Part shown: positions 1 through 6,932 of the stretch, in pieces
How the letters are laid out: each line of letters starts with the position of its first letter
Position numbering within the stretch: position 1 is the stretch's first letter
NCBI GenBank assembly: GCA_964455185.1
Contig: CAYVUR010000005.1
Location: forward strand, 1-34,348
Source: CAISTG01 sp964455185
GTDB lineage: Bacteria > Patescibacteriota > Patescibacteriia > 2-01-FULL-39-33
DNA: 34,348 bases
Direction: 5' to 3'
The notes under the pieces: model-generated
What the model was told of the DNA's origin: nothing
Databases searched by the model: none
What the model saw: the letters and a program-made list of their open reading frames with translations, nothing else
Translations under genes and position numbers: made by a program

Positions 1-67
1 AAGTTGGACTAGGTTTTGAGTCTTTGTAAAGGATATAAATAGCCTTCTTCTCCAATGTTTTTTTCAT
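1..67 (-). CDS. Start of a truncated protein gene (N-terminal 22 codons only)
   Basis: An ATG at 67-65 on the minus strand opens a frame that stays open to the window edge and reads MKKTLEKKAIYILYKDSKPS and onward. It lies just downstream of the terminator that closes the DksA-like gene on the same strand, where a new gene would be expected. No family can be recognised from 22 residues. Codons such as TTG, GAG, AAG, ATC and TAC are less A/T-ending than in the neighbours, but the sample is tiny. No convincing promoter or Shine-Dalgarno was seen upstream, so this could also be a chance open frame. Confidence 0.4.
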   Translation of the reverse strand, partial: MKKTLEKKAIYILYKDSKPSPT

Positions 68-111
68 AAGATAATTTTGATAAAATAAAATTTTAATAAT
101 CGATCTAAAAT

Positions 112-151
112 AAAAAACGCAGCTAACACCAATAAAGCTACTGCGTTTTTT
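112..151. terminator. Bidirectional intrinsic terminator after the DksA-like gene
   Basis: An 11-bp arm at 112-122 (A-run then CGCAG) pairs with 141-151 (CTGCG then T-run) across an 18-nt loop. The T-run follows the stem on both strands. It lies 18 nt beyond the DksA-like stop codon, and on the minus strand it also isolates the truncated gene to the left. Confidence 0.75.
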
Positions 152-169
152 CTTAATTTAAACATACCT

Positions 170-550
170 CTAATTTACTTGCCCTTTGAGAGATTTTTTA
201 CAAGCTACACAAGAAGTTGATTCTGGTCTAATTTTTAATCTTTCTAATTCTATTTCTTTATTACAATATTTACAAATACCATATTTGCCTTCTTCAATTC
301 TTTTGAGAGCTTTATCAATATCCCTTAATTGGCTTTCTAAATCACGCTCTAAAGATAAATTAGTAGTATAATCTGCTACTTCATTAGCACTATCTTCTAT
401 TGAAGCGCTATCACTATAATTAGGAAAATCAGCATTAAAATTAGTTTCTGCTCCTTCAGCAAGAGAACCAATAACATCTAATTGTTCTACTATTTCTTTT
501 CTTTTATCTTCTAATTGCTTTTTAAATTCTTGAAGTTGTTGTTTTTCCAT
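170..550 (-). CDS. TraR/DksA-type C4 zinc-finger protein
   Basis: A small RNA-polymerase-associated regulator of the DksA/TraR superfamily, which binds the secondary channel of RNA polymerase and adjusts promoter choice. The N-terminal ~85 residues are strongly helical and charged, as expected for the coiled coil, with an acidic stretch (residues 50-60) where the DksA tip sits. The C-terminus has C93-x2-C96 and C114-x2-C117, a complete C4 zinc site in the usual place. At 126 aa it is slightly shorter than E. coli DksA and typical of TraR/DksA proteins in small genomes. It is a single-gene unit with a consensus promoter and a terminator. The family is secure. Whether it acts with ppGpp as true DksA does cannot be told from the sequence. 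Confidence 0.9.
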   Translation of the reverse strand: MEKQQLQEFKKQLEDKRKEIVEQLDVIGSLAEGAETNFNADFPNYSDSASIEDSANEVADYTTNLSLERDLESQLRDIDKALKRIEEGKYGICKYCNKEIELERLKIRPESTSCVACKKSLKGQVN

Positions 551-557
551 ATCATTA

Positions 558-585
558 AAAGTTATTTCAAAATTTAAATAACTTT
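558..585 (-). promoter_or_regulatory. Hairpin in the leader of the DksA-like gene
   Basis: A 10-bp perfect inverted repeat (558-567 with 576-585, 8-nt loop) occupies most of the short leader between the predicted transcription start near 594 and the ATG at 550. It ends 7 nt before the start codon and could influence ribosome access. The stem is almost all A-U, so its stability is modest. Confidence 0.4.
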
Positions 586-600
586 CTTTTAACTTTACTA

Positions 601-629
601 ATTATATTCTAAAAGAATAATAGTGTCAA
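601..629 (-). promoter_or_regulatory. Consensus sigma-70-type promoter of the DksA-like gene
   Basis: The minus strand reads TTGACA (629-624), a 17-nt spacer, then TATAAT (606-601), a perfect match to the housekeeping consensus. Transcription would start near 594, about 44 nt before the ATG. The promoter starts just past the rsmE stop codon (633), so this gene does not depend on rsmE transcription. Confidence 0.85.
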
Positions 630-632
630 ACC

Positions 633-1328
633 TTACAATAGTTTTGCCAAAGATATTATAGCCGCTGTCTCGGAACGCAAAATACGTTTACCTAAAGAAA
701 TTGGCATTACATTATTTTCTTTAGCTAAATTTATTTCTTCTTCGGTAAATCCTCCTTCTGGACCAATAAAAATACTAGCGTTTTTTGCTTTAATTAATTC
801 AGTTTTATCTTCTTTCTCCCAAGCAATCATTTTAATTCCTGGTTGTTTAATAGTATGCTTAATTGCTTCTAAAAAAGTAACTGGCAATGATAATTCCGGA
901 ATTATTACTCCACCACATTGTTCTGTTGCTTCTTTTAAAATTTCTTGATATCGCTTCATTTTAATTGAAGTTACTTGGCGAACAATGGAACGAGTACAAA
1001 TAACTGGAACTATCGCTGCTACGCCTAATTCAGTAGCTTTCTGAAGTATCCATTCAAATTTATCAGCTTTAATTAAAGCTTGATATAAAACAATTTGAGA
1101 ATCAATTTCAGCTAAACCTTTGCGTCTATCAATAATTAAAAATTTTACCTGATTAATTGATAATTCAATAAGCTGTCCTAAATACTCTAATCCTGAACCA
1201 TCAAATAACCAAAATTTATCACCTTCTTTAACTCGCAAAACTTTCTTTAATTGTTTAATTAAACCTTTATCATGACTAATAATATAATCATCATAAAAAT
1301 CTTCTTGGGGTATAAAAAAACGCTGCAT
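633..1328 (-). CDS. rsmE: 16S rRNA (uracil-1498-N3)-methyltransferase RsmE
   Basis: Methylates N3 of U1498 in helix 44 of 16S rRNA, using S-adenosylmethionine, late in small-subunit assembly. The 231-aa length is normal. It has an N-terminal PUA-like part (residues 1-70) and a SPOUT-type knotted domain. Family marks are KATELGV (98-104), EATEQCGG (133-140), the SAM-binding GPEGG (189-193) followed by FTEEE, and the knot segment LGKRILRSETA (212-222). The ATG at 1328 gives the usual N-terminus (MQRFFI). It is divergent from glyA. The downstream DksA-like gene has its own promoter, so rsmE may be transcribed alone. Confidence 0.94.
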   Translation of the reverse strand: MQRFFIPQEDFYDDYIISHDKGLIKQLKKVLRVKEGDKFWLFDGSGLEYLGQLIELSINQVKFLIIDRRKGLAEIDSQIVLYQALIKADKFEWILQKATELGVAAIVPVICTRSIVRQVTSIKMKRYQEILKEATEQCGGVIIPELSLPVTFLEAIKHTIKQPGIKMIAWEKEDKTELIKAKNASIFIGPEGGFTEEEINLAKENNVMPISLGKRILRSETAAIISLAKLL

Positions 1329-1438
1329 AATTGAAAAATAAAGATTATTGTAATACTATTATTATATAAAAAAGCAAACCTTTATTAAAGTAATATTAAA
1401 TCTAAAAATTTTTTATTTAATTTTAATTAATTTAATTG

Positions 1439-1455
1439 AAGTGAATTATTCACTT
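1439..1455. promoter_or_regulatory. Palindromic operator-like site before glyA
   Basis: AAGTGAAT-T-ATTCACTT is a perfect 8-bp inverted repeat around one central base, ending 7 nt before the glyA ATG. It abuts a TATAAT at 1455-1460. An in-frame TAA at 1457-1459 shows that glyA cannot start further upstream. A dimeric repressor site or a small mRNA hairpin are both possible. The regulator is unknown. Confidence 0.4.
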
Positions 1456-1462
1456 ATAATTT

Positions 1463-2686
1463 ATGAACAAAATCAAAAACTTAATAAAACAAGAAATAAA
1501 ACGTCAACAAAAAGGATTAGTAATGATTGCCTCTGAAAATTATTGTTCACCAGAAATTTTAAAATTTATTGGTTCACCATTATCAAATAAATATTCTGAA
1601 GGTTATCCCGGTAAAAGATACTATAGCGGAAATCAATTTATTGACAAAATAGAATCATTAGCTTGCGCTGAAGCTTTAAAAATGTTTAACCTTTCTAATA
1701 AAAATTGGCACGCTAATGTTCAACCACATTCCGGTTCTTCTGCTAATCTGGCAGTTTATTTAGGTTTACTTAAAATAGGTGATAAAATTTTAGGTATGAA
1801 TTTATCACAAGGCGGACATTTAACTCACGGCTCTCCAGTTAATTTCTCTGGTAAATTATTTAATTTTGTATCTTATGGCGTTAATAAAAAAACAGAAACC
1901 TTAGATTATAAAGAAATAGAAAAAATAGCCCTTAAAGAAAAACCAAAAATGATTGTTTGCGGCGCCACTGCTTATAGCCGCAAAATATCATTTGTTAAAT
2001 TCTCCGCGATTGCTAAAAAATGTAATGCTTTATTATTAGCTGATATTTCTCATCTTGCTGGATTAATTGTGGCAGGTAAGCACCCTTCACCTTTTCCTTA
2101 TGCTGATATTGTAACTTCAACTACACATAAAACTTTGGGAGGACCGCGTAGTGCATTTATTATTTGTAAAAATAATTTAGCTCAAGCTATTGATAAAGCA
2201 ATTTTTCCTGGACTGCAAGGCGGTCCATTAGAAAACATTATTGCTGGTAAGGCTGCTTGCTTTATTCAAGCACAAACACAACAATTCAAAAAAATTCAAC
2301 AACAAACCATCTTAAATGCAATAATGCTAGCAGAAACTTTAAACAAAAATGGATTACGATTAGTTTCTGGAGGAACTGATAATCATTTATTATTGATAGA
2401 TTTACGTAATCTAGAAATTGATGGACGGCAAGCAGCTGATATTTTAGCTGAAGCTGAAATTTATACTAATGCCAATACTATCCCATTTGATTCTGCAACT
2501 CCTTTTAGACCGTCTGGATTACGTATTGGTACAGCCGCTTTATCAACTAGAGGCATGAAAGAAAAAGAAATGAAATTAATTGGACTATGGATTGCTAAAA
2601 TATTAAAAAACCCTAAAAATTTTAAATTAAGAAAAAGAATTAAAAAAGAAGTAATAAATCTAACTAAGAAATTCCCCATTTACTAA
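1463..2686 (+). CDS. glyA: Serine hydroxymethyltransferase GlyA
   Basis: PLP enzyme that interconverts serine and glycine while loading one-carbon units on tetrahydrofolate. It feeds glycine, thymidylate and purine synthesis in the cytosol. IASENY is at residues 23-28, the EGYPGKRYYSG loop at 46-56, and the PLP-binding STTHKT has K223 as the Schiff-base lysine. The FPGLQGGP motif follows. At 407 aa it is at the short end of the family (E. coli 417), with a slightly trimmed N-terminal helix. The start is fixed by an in-frame stop 6 nt upstream. The gene faces the DHH-type gene and the two share a terminator. Confidence 0.96.
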   Translation: MNKIKNLIKQEIKRQQKGLVMIASENYCSPEILKFIGSPLSNKYSEGYPGKRYYSGNQFIDKIESLACAEALKMFNLSNKNWHANVQPHSGSSANLAVYLGLLKIGDKILGMNLSQGGHLTHGSPVNFSGKLFNFVSYGVNKKTETLDYKEIEKIALKEKPKMIVCGATAYSRKISFVKFSAIAKKCNALLLADISHLAGLIVAGKHPSPFPYADIVTSTTHKTLGGPRSAFIICKNNLAQAIDKAIFPGLQGGPLENIIAGKAACFIQAQTQQFKKIQQQTILNAIMLAETLNKNGLRLVSGGTDNHLLLIDLRNLEIDGRQAADILAEAEIYTNANTIPFDSATPFRPSGLRIGTAALSTRGMKEKEMKLIGLWIAKILKNPKNFKLRKRIKKEVINLTKKFPIY

Positions 2687-2700
2687 TAATAATTTTAATA

Positions 2701-2725
2701 AAAAATCCCTAAATTAGGGATTTTT
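2701..2725. terminator. Shared bidirectional terminator between glyA and the DHH-type gene
   Basis: Perfect 11-bp arms (2701-2711 and 2715-2725) around a 3-nt loop, with the GGGA/TCCC core flanked by A- and T-runs, so it works on both strands. It lies 14 nt past the glyA stop and 22 nt past the stop of the opposing gene. Confidence 0.8.
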
Positions 2726-2747
2726 TATTTATTTATCTATATCAAAA

Positions 2748-3881
2748 TTATAAAATTTGTTTTTTAATTTCTTCAATCACTTCCCGTTCCGCTTGCGCTA
2801 AATTTTTTTCTGACAGAGAAAATTTTACCATTTCCTTATTACCTTCTGGTTCAAATTTACGAGTAAGATACATAGCATCAAGTTTCTTAACTGAATACAC
2901 AATGGCTTTTATTATATTACTTTGATTATCTTCATATAACAAAACAATAACTTCTGTTTTAGGCATTGAAATAATAAGTTCTTCAATTACATCAATTAAT
3001 TCTTCTGGGGAAGTGGCTGTTTCTAAAAAATCCTGACGTGATAAAATTGACCAAATTATTTTATCGTCTAAATCATTATTAAGTCTTGATAAAACTCTGC
3101 CCCATAATTTCAAAGTTGAAATAAATCGTGACTGATATAAATTTTGAATAATCTGGTCACGACGAGCTCCTTTAGCAATTAAAATTCCTGCTAAATTAAG
3201 AATGTGTGGCGTTACTTTAGTTGATTTAAAATTTTTAGTTGCTGCAATTATTCCAGTCAATAACCAAGTAGCAATATTTTCATCAATTAAATCTTCATTC
3301 CATTCTTTAAATAAATCAAATAAAATTTCAGTAGTAGCCGCTGCAGTTAAATTAACTAAATTAATATCACCACAATATTCATTATTGTATGAACGATCAA
3401 TATTAATTTTAGTAACAGTATAAAAAAAATCGGGGTTAGACTGATAAATATCTCCTAAAGATTCTAAATCTGGTGAATTAATTAAAAAAATTAAATCATA
3501 TTTAAAACTAAACATTGAAACGGAAACGTCTTCTTTGGTTAATTGTCCTAATTTAGGAGTAATAAAAATATTTAATCTACCATCTGCTTCATCATATTCA
3601 AATTCTCCTAATTCAGTTTTAGTAATATCTACTGAAATAACAAATTTTTGTAAATTATCTAACTTTGATTTAATTTCGCTTGATGGTAAAAAAGAAAAAC
3701 TGTTTGACGGCTTAAATTTAGAACAAGCAACATCAACTTTCTTATCTAACTTACGTAAAAAATCTAAAAGAGATAAGGCTGAAGCTAAAGAATCGCCATC
3801 CCAATCTTGTCTGATAACTATCAGTATTTGACGACTTTTTTTAACAAGTTCAAAAACCTGCTGATTCTGAGTAAAGGCCAT
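2748..3881 (-). CDS. DHH-superfamily phosphoesterase-like protein with a degenerate active site
   Basis: Resembles NrnA/RecJ-like DHH phosphoesterases, which cleave short RNA or DNA oligomers, pAp or cyclic dinucleotides with two metal ions. The fold signature is visible: an N-terminal strand then DWDGDSLAS (residues 26-34), corresponding to the family's (N/P)DxDAxGS, and a later segment with CGDINLVN (170-177) and a TTEI helix. However, the metal-binding His before DWDGD is Arg24, and the name-giving DHH is D162-R163-S164. The C-terminal DHHA1 region lacks its usual glycine-rich GGGH motif. It may be a pseudoenzyme or use altered chemistry. The 377-aa length is about 50 aa longer than NrnA. 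It has its own promoter. Confidence 0.75.
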   Translation of the reverse strand: MAFTQNQQVFELVKKSRQILIVIRQDWDGDSLASALSLLDFLRKLDKKVDVACSKFKPSNSFSFLPSSEIKSKLDNLQKFVISVDITKTELGEFEYDEADGRLNIFITPKLGQLTKEDVSVSMFSFKYDLIFLINSPDLESLGDIYQSNPDFFYTVTKINIDRSYNNEYCGDINLVNLTAAATTEILFDLFKEWNEDLIDENIATWLLTGIIAATKNFKSTKVTPHILNLAGILIAKGARRDQIIQNLYQSRFISTLKLWGRVLSRLNNDLDDKIIWSILSRQDFLETATSPEELIDVIEELIISMPKTEVIVLLYEDNQSNIIKAIVYSVKKLDAMYLTRKFEPEGNKEMVKFSLSEKNLAQAEREVIEEIKKQIL

Positions 3882-3905
3882 GTTATGATTGATTTAGAAT
3901 AAAAT

Positions 3906-3934
3906 ATCTTACAAAAATAAAATAATTATGTCAA
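3906..3934 (-). promoter_or_regulatory. Promoter of the DHH-type gene
   Basis: TTGACA (3934-3929), 17-nt spacer, TAAGAT (3911-3906) on the minus strand. It lies in the 61-nt gap after queA, with a predicted start near 3899, about 18 nt before the ATG at 3881. This gene is therefore probably separate from the ruvB-queA operon. Confidence 0.75.
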
Positions 3935-3942
3935 ACTAAAAA

Positions 3943-4980
3943 TTATTTAATTAACATGCCATCACCAAAACTAAAAAATTTATATTTTAATTTTATTGCT
4001 TCTTGATAAGCTCGATCAATATTTCTTTTACCTGCTAAAGCAGAAACTAGCATTAATAAAGTAGATTTAGGTAAATGAAAATTAGTAATTAATCCATCAA
4101 TAAACTTAAATTTATAACCTGGATAAATAAAAATATCAACCCAACCACTTTGTGCCTTAATTTTTCCTGATTTATCAGAAAAACTTTCTAATACTCGAGA
4201 AGTAGTCGTGCCAACGGCAATTATTTTTTTACCCTGACTTTTTGCTTGATTTAATTTTTTAGCTGTAGATAGATCAATACTGGCCCATTCTTTATGCATT
4301 TTATGTTCTAAAATATTTTCTGTTTCAACTGAAGCAAAAGTTCCTAATCCTACATGCAAAGTAACAAATTCAATTTCTATTCCTTTTAGCTTTAAACGTT
4401 GTAATAATTTTTTTGTAAAATGTAAACCAGCAGTTGGAGCGGCTACTGATCCTTCAATTTTAGCAAAAACAGTTTGATAATCTTTTAGTTTTATCTTTTT
4501 TTTAACATAAGGCGGAGTAGGTGTTTCTCCTAAATAAAATAATTCTTTATTATTAACATTAAACTTAATTAGCCATTCGCGACCATCTTCTAATTGCTTA
4601 ACTGATTCAGCTATAATTTGAGGCGTCAAAGTTATTTTTTCACCTAATTTAATTTTTCCTTTGACTAAACAATGCCAAATTTTTTTACTAATTGGCTGTA
4701 ATAAAAAAATTTCTACCCTACCCCCTGTATTTTTTTTACCCTGTAATCTTGCAGGAATAACTTTAGAATTATTAAACACCAAAACATCGTTTGGCTGTAA
4801 AATTTTTGGCAAATCAAAAAAATGTTGATGTGTAATTTTGCCTGATTTCTTATCTAAAACTAAAAGCCGCGCAACATCACGCGGTTTAATTGGTTCTTGA
4901 GCGATTAATTCTGGGGGTAATTTATAATCAAAATTGGATAATTTCAATTTTTCTTTTTTTCTGTTATTAATACTATTCAT
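3943..4980 (-). CDS. queA: tRNA preQ1(34) S-adenosylmethionine ribosyltransferase-isomerase QueA
   Basis: Transfers and isomerises the ribosyl group of S-adenosylmethionine onto preQ1-modified tRNA to give epoxyqueuosine at the wobble base of the Asp, Asn, His and Tyr tRNAs. The protein is full length (345 aa) with the family N-terminus LSNFDYKLPPELIAQ, the SKVIPARL segment, PTAGLHFT, HVGLGTF and the GTTTSRVLES stretch, all typical of QueA. It begins with a short Lys-rich extension. The start ATG at 4980 overlaps the end of the PH-domain gene by 8 bp, which indicates translation from one operon mRNA. No other queuosine gene is in the window. Confidence 0.95.
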   Translation of the reverse strand: MNSINNRKKEKLKLSNFDYKLPPELIAQEPIKPRDVARLLVLDKKSGKITHQHFFDLPKILQPNDVLVFNNSKVIPARLQGKKNTGGRVEIFLLQPISKKIWHCLVKGKIKLGEKITLTPQIIAESVKQLEDGREWLIKFNVNNKELFYLGETPTPPYVKKKIKLKDYQTVFAKIEGSVAAPTAGLHFTKKLLQRLKLKGIEIEFVTLHVGLGTFASVETENILEHKMHKEWASIDLSTAKKLNQAKSQGKKIIAVGTTTSRVLESFSDKSGKIKAQSGWVDIFIYPGYKFKFIDGLITNFHLPKSTLLMLVSALAGKRNIDRAYQEAIKLKYKFFSFGDGMLIK

Positions 4981-5488
4981 ATAATCTATGAATCAAACGG
5001 GCTACTTTTACTGGATTAGGAACATTTCTAAGTAAAAATCTTTCAGTGGCTCCAGCAGTTTGAACATGTAAATTACCATAATTAAAAATTGTAGCAAAAA
5101 TTCCCTTCTGATCAACGGCTACATCTTGAACTTTAGAAAGTTCTAATTCTGAATTAGTTCTATTAAACCAGCCTAATTGATTGCGGCTTATTATTCTCAT
5201 ATTAGTTAATGTCCAAACATCAAGATAATTATCAACCCAAACATTAAGTGAAAATGTTAACATGAATAAATAATAAGAAAATAATAATACAGTAAGTAAA
5301 GGAAGTAAAACTGGATGTTCTAATAATGATGGCAAAAAATTACTTATTGTTAAATAAAAAAATAAAGGAATTAAAAAAAGAAAAATAAACATTAAAAAAA
5401 TGCCTATAAATATTACAGGGTGACGCCAAAAATGGGCTATTACTTCTTCTCCGGGACGTCGTCCTGGTATAAATTTAGATCCTACCAT
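4973..5488 (-). CDS. Membrane-anchored bacterial PH-domain protein (bPH2/YdbS-like)
   Basis: 171 aa with a cytosolic N-terminus (residues 1-24, with a GRRPGEEV motif seen in this family), two hydrophobic segments (about 26-49 and 58-82), and a C-terminal bacterial pleckstrin-homology-like domain (about 85-170). The PH part contains LTNMRIISRNQLGWFNRTNS, with the characteristic 'T..RI....G...R....L' pattern, and then VQDVAV and a YGNLHVQTAG strand. Such proteins are membrane-associated and poorly understood. It sits between an equally membranous 99-aa gene (2-nt gap) and queA (8-bp overlap). Confidence 0.8.
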   Translation of the reverse strand: MVGSKFIPGRRPGEEVIAHFWRHPVIFIGIFLMFIFLFLIPLFFYLTISNFLPSLLEHPVLLPLLTVLLFSYYLFMLTFSLNVWVDNYLDVWTLTNMRIISRNQLGWFNRTNSELELSKVQDVAVDQKGIFATIFNYGNLHVQTAGATERFLLRNVPNPVKVARLIHRLYE

Positions 5489-5490
5489 AT

Positions 5491-5790
5491 TTAAAATTTA
5501 AATAAATTTAATCCTCCTAACAAATTACTTAAAAAAGTTCCTAAAATATTTGAATTAAATAATGGAGTATTCCAATCAAAAGTTTGTAAAACAAAAAAAG
5601 AAAAAATAATTAAAGAAAAAGATGTCAAAATAAATATAGCGATGACACCTAAATTAATAAAACTAAAAAAACCAAAACGTAATAAATGATATAGATTTAC
5701 TAAAAATAAAAATAAAAAAATAACAACTACTACTAAATAAAACCAATAAAAAATTATAATTGTAGGTTGAAATGATTCTGCCAAAAACAT
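5491..5790 (-). CDS. Small membrane protein of unknown function
   Basis: 99 aa, not recognised. There are two strongly hydrophobic segments, about residues 11-38 and 46-69, separated by a short basic/polar turn, and a C-terminal tail (NTPLFNSNILGTFLSNLLGG). No signal-peptidase site is obvious. It lies 3 nt after ruvB and 2 nt before the PH-domain gene, so it is almost certainly co-transcribed and perhaps translationally coupled. Working with the neighbouring PH-domain membrane protein is a plausible inference only. Confidence 0.7.
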   Translation of the reverse strand: MFLAESFQPTIIIFYWFYLVVVVIFLFLFLVNLYHLLRFGFFSFINLGVIAIFILTSFSLIIFSFFVLQTFDWNTPLFNSNILGTFLSNLLGGLNLFKF

Positions 5791-5793
5791 ATT

Positions 5794-6822
5794 TTAAAAT
5801 AATTTTTTTTGTAAATTTTCTGGAATAGATTTACCAAAATGCTTATAAGCAAGCTCCGAAAGTACTCGGCCGCGAGATGTACGATTAATAAATCCTAATT
5901 GTAATAAAAATGGTTCAATTACATCTTCTACAGTATCAATATCTTCAGACAGAGCTGAAGAAATAGTATTAAGACCTACTGGACCTCCATTAAACTTTTC
6001 TATTAATAATTGACAATATTTGCGATCAATAGCATCTAAACCTAAATCATCAACCTCCAACATAATCAAAGCTTCACGAGCTGTATCTTTATCTATTTTA
6101 CCATCTTTTTTGACTTGAGCGAAATCACGAACACGACGCAATAAACGATTAGCAACACGCGGAGTTTGGCGTGAACGACTAGCAATCTCAATGCTAGCGT
6201 CCTCATGTAAATCTACGTTTAATAATTTTGCAGCTCGTAATAATATTTGTTTAATTTCATTATGGTCATAAAAATTTAAACGATAAATATTACCAAACCG
6301 ATCACGTAAAGGAGATGACAAACCGCTCATTTTAGTAGTTGCGCCAACTAAAGTAAATTTAGGTAAATTCAAACGTAAAGTTCTAGCTGAAGGCCCTTTG
6401 CCAATTACGATATCAAGTGCGTAATCTTCCATGGCTGGATACAAAACTTCTTCAATAGATTTGTTTAAACGATGAATTTCATCAATAAATAAAATGTCGC
6501 CCTCATTTAAATTAGTAAGAATAGCAGCCAAATCACCTGTGCGTTCAATAGCTGGTCCAGAAGTTACACGAATATTGCTACCCATTTCATTAGCAATGAT
6601 ATGAGCTAAAGTAGTTTTACCTAAACCCGGGGGACCAAAAATTAAAACATGTTCCAATGGCTCAGATCGAGTCTTAGCTGCATCTATAAAAATTTTTAGA
6701 TTTTCTTTTACCGAATTTTGCCCGATATAATCATTTAAAGTTTTAGGGCGTAAAGCCCAATCAAAAACTCCATCTGATCCTGATTCTTCAGGCGAAATAA
6801 GGCGAGAGATATCTTCTTCCAT
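5794..6822 (-). CDS. ruvB: Holliday junction branch-migration ATPase RuvB
   Basis: AAA+ motor that, with RuvA and RuvC, drives branch migration of Holliday junctions in recombinational repair. The 342-aa length is standard. It starts with the family's ALRPKTLNDYIGQ segment (23-35), Walker A GPPGLGKTT (63-71), Walker B DEIH (114-117), sensor 1 GATT and the SPLRDRFG arginine-finger segment. The C-terminal winged helix ends with TSRGRVLSELAYKHFG. ruvA and ruvC are not in the window. It is the first gene of the operon ruvB - 99-aa membrane protein - PH-domain protein - queA, and the predicted transcript starts almost at the ATG. Confidence 0.97.
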   Translation of the reverse strand: MEEDISRLISPEESGSDGVFDWALRPKTLNDYIGQNSVKENLKIFIDAAKTRSEPLEHVLIFGPPGLGKTTLAHIIANEMGSNIRVTSGPAIERTGDLAAILTNLNEGDILFIDEIHRLNKSIEEVLYPAMEDYALDIVIGKGPSARTLRLNLPKFTLVGATTKMSGLSSPLRDRFGNIYRLNFYDHNEIKQILLRAAKLLNVDLHEDASIEIASRSRQTPRVANRLLRRVRDFAQVKKDGKIDKDTAREALIMLEVDDLGLDAIDRKYCQLLIEKFNGGPVGLNTISSALSEDIDTVEDVIEPFLLQLGFINRTSRGRVLSELAYKHFGKSIPENLQKKLF

Positions 6823-6830
6823 ACGAATTT

Positions 6831-6859
6831 ATCTTAACATTTAGACAATTATTATTCAA
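6831..6859 (-). promoter_or_regulatory. Promoter of the ruvB operon (near-leaderless)
   Basis: TTGAAT (6859-6854), 17-nt spacer, TAAGAT (6836-6831). Only 8 nt separate the -10 box from the ruvB ATG at 6822, so the mRNA should carry one to three leader bases at most. No Shine-Dalgarno sequence is present. Confidence 0.6.
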
Positions 6860-6868
6860 TATTTTACC

Positions 6869-6897
6869 TTGACAATCAGCATCTTTTATTATATTAT
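6869..6897 (+). promoter_or_regulatory. Promoter of trigger factor gene
   Basis: TTGACA (6869-6874), 17-nt spacer, TATTAT (6892-6897). Expected start near 6904, giving a leader of about 30 nt before the ATG at 6933. It is back to back with the ruvB promoter, the two -35 boxes being 9 bp apart. Confidence 0.85.
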
Positions 6898-6932
6898 TTA
6901 TCAATAAATATTTACTTAAAAACTTTAAAAAC

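Noticed and set aside
1455..1460. TATAAT as the glyA promoter
   Set aside because: It ends 2 nt before the ATG, so a transcript would begin within or after the start codon. No matching -35 box at 17 nt was seen.
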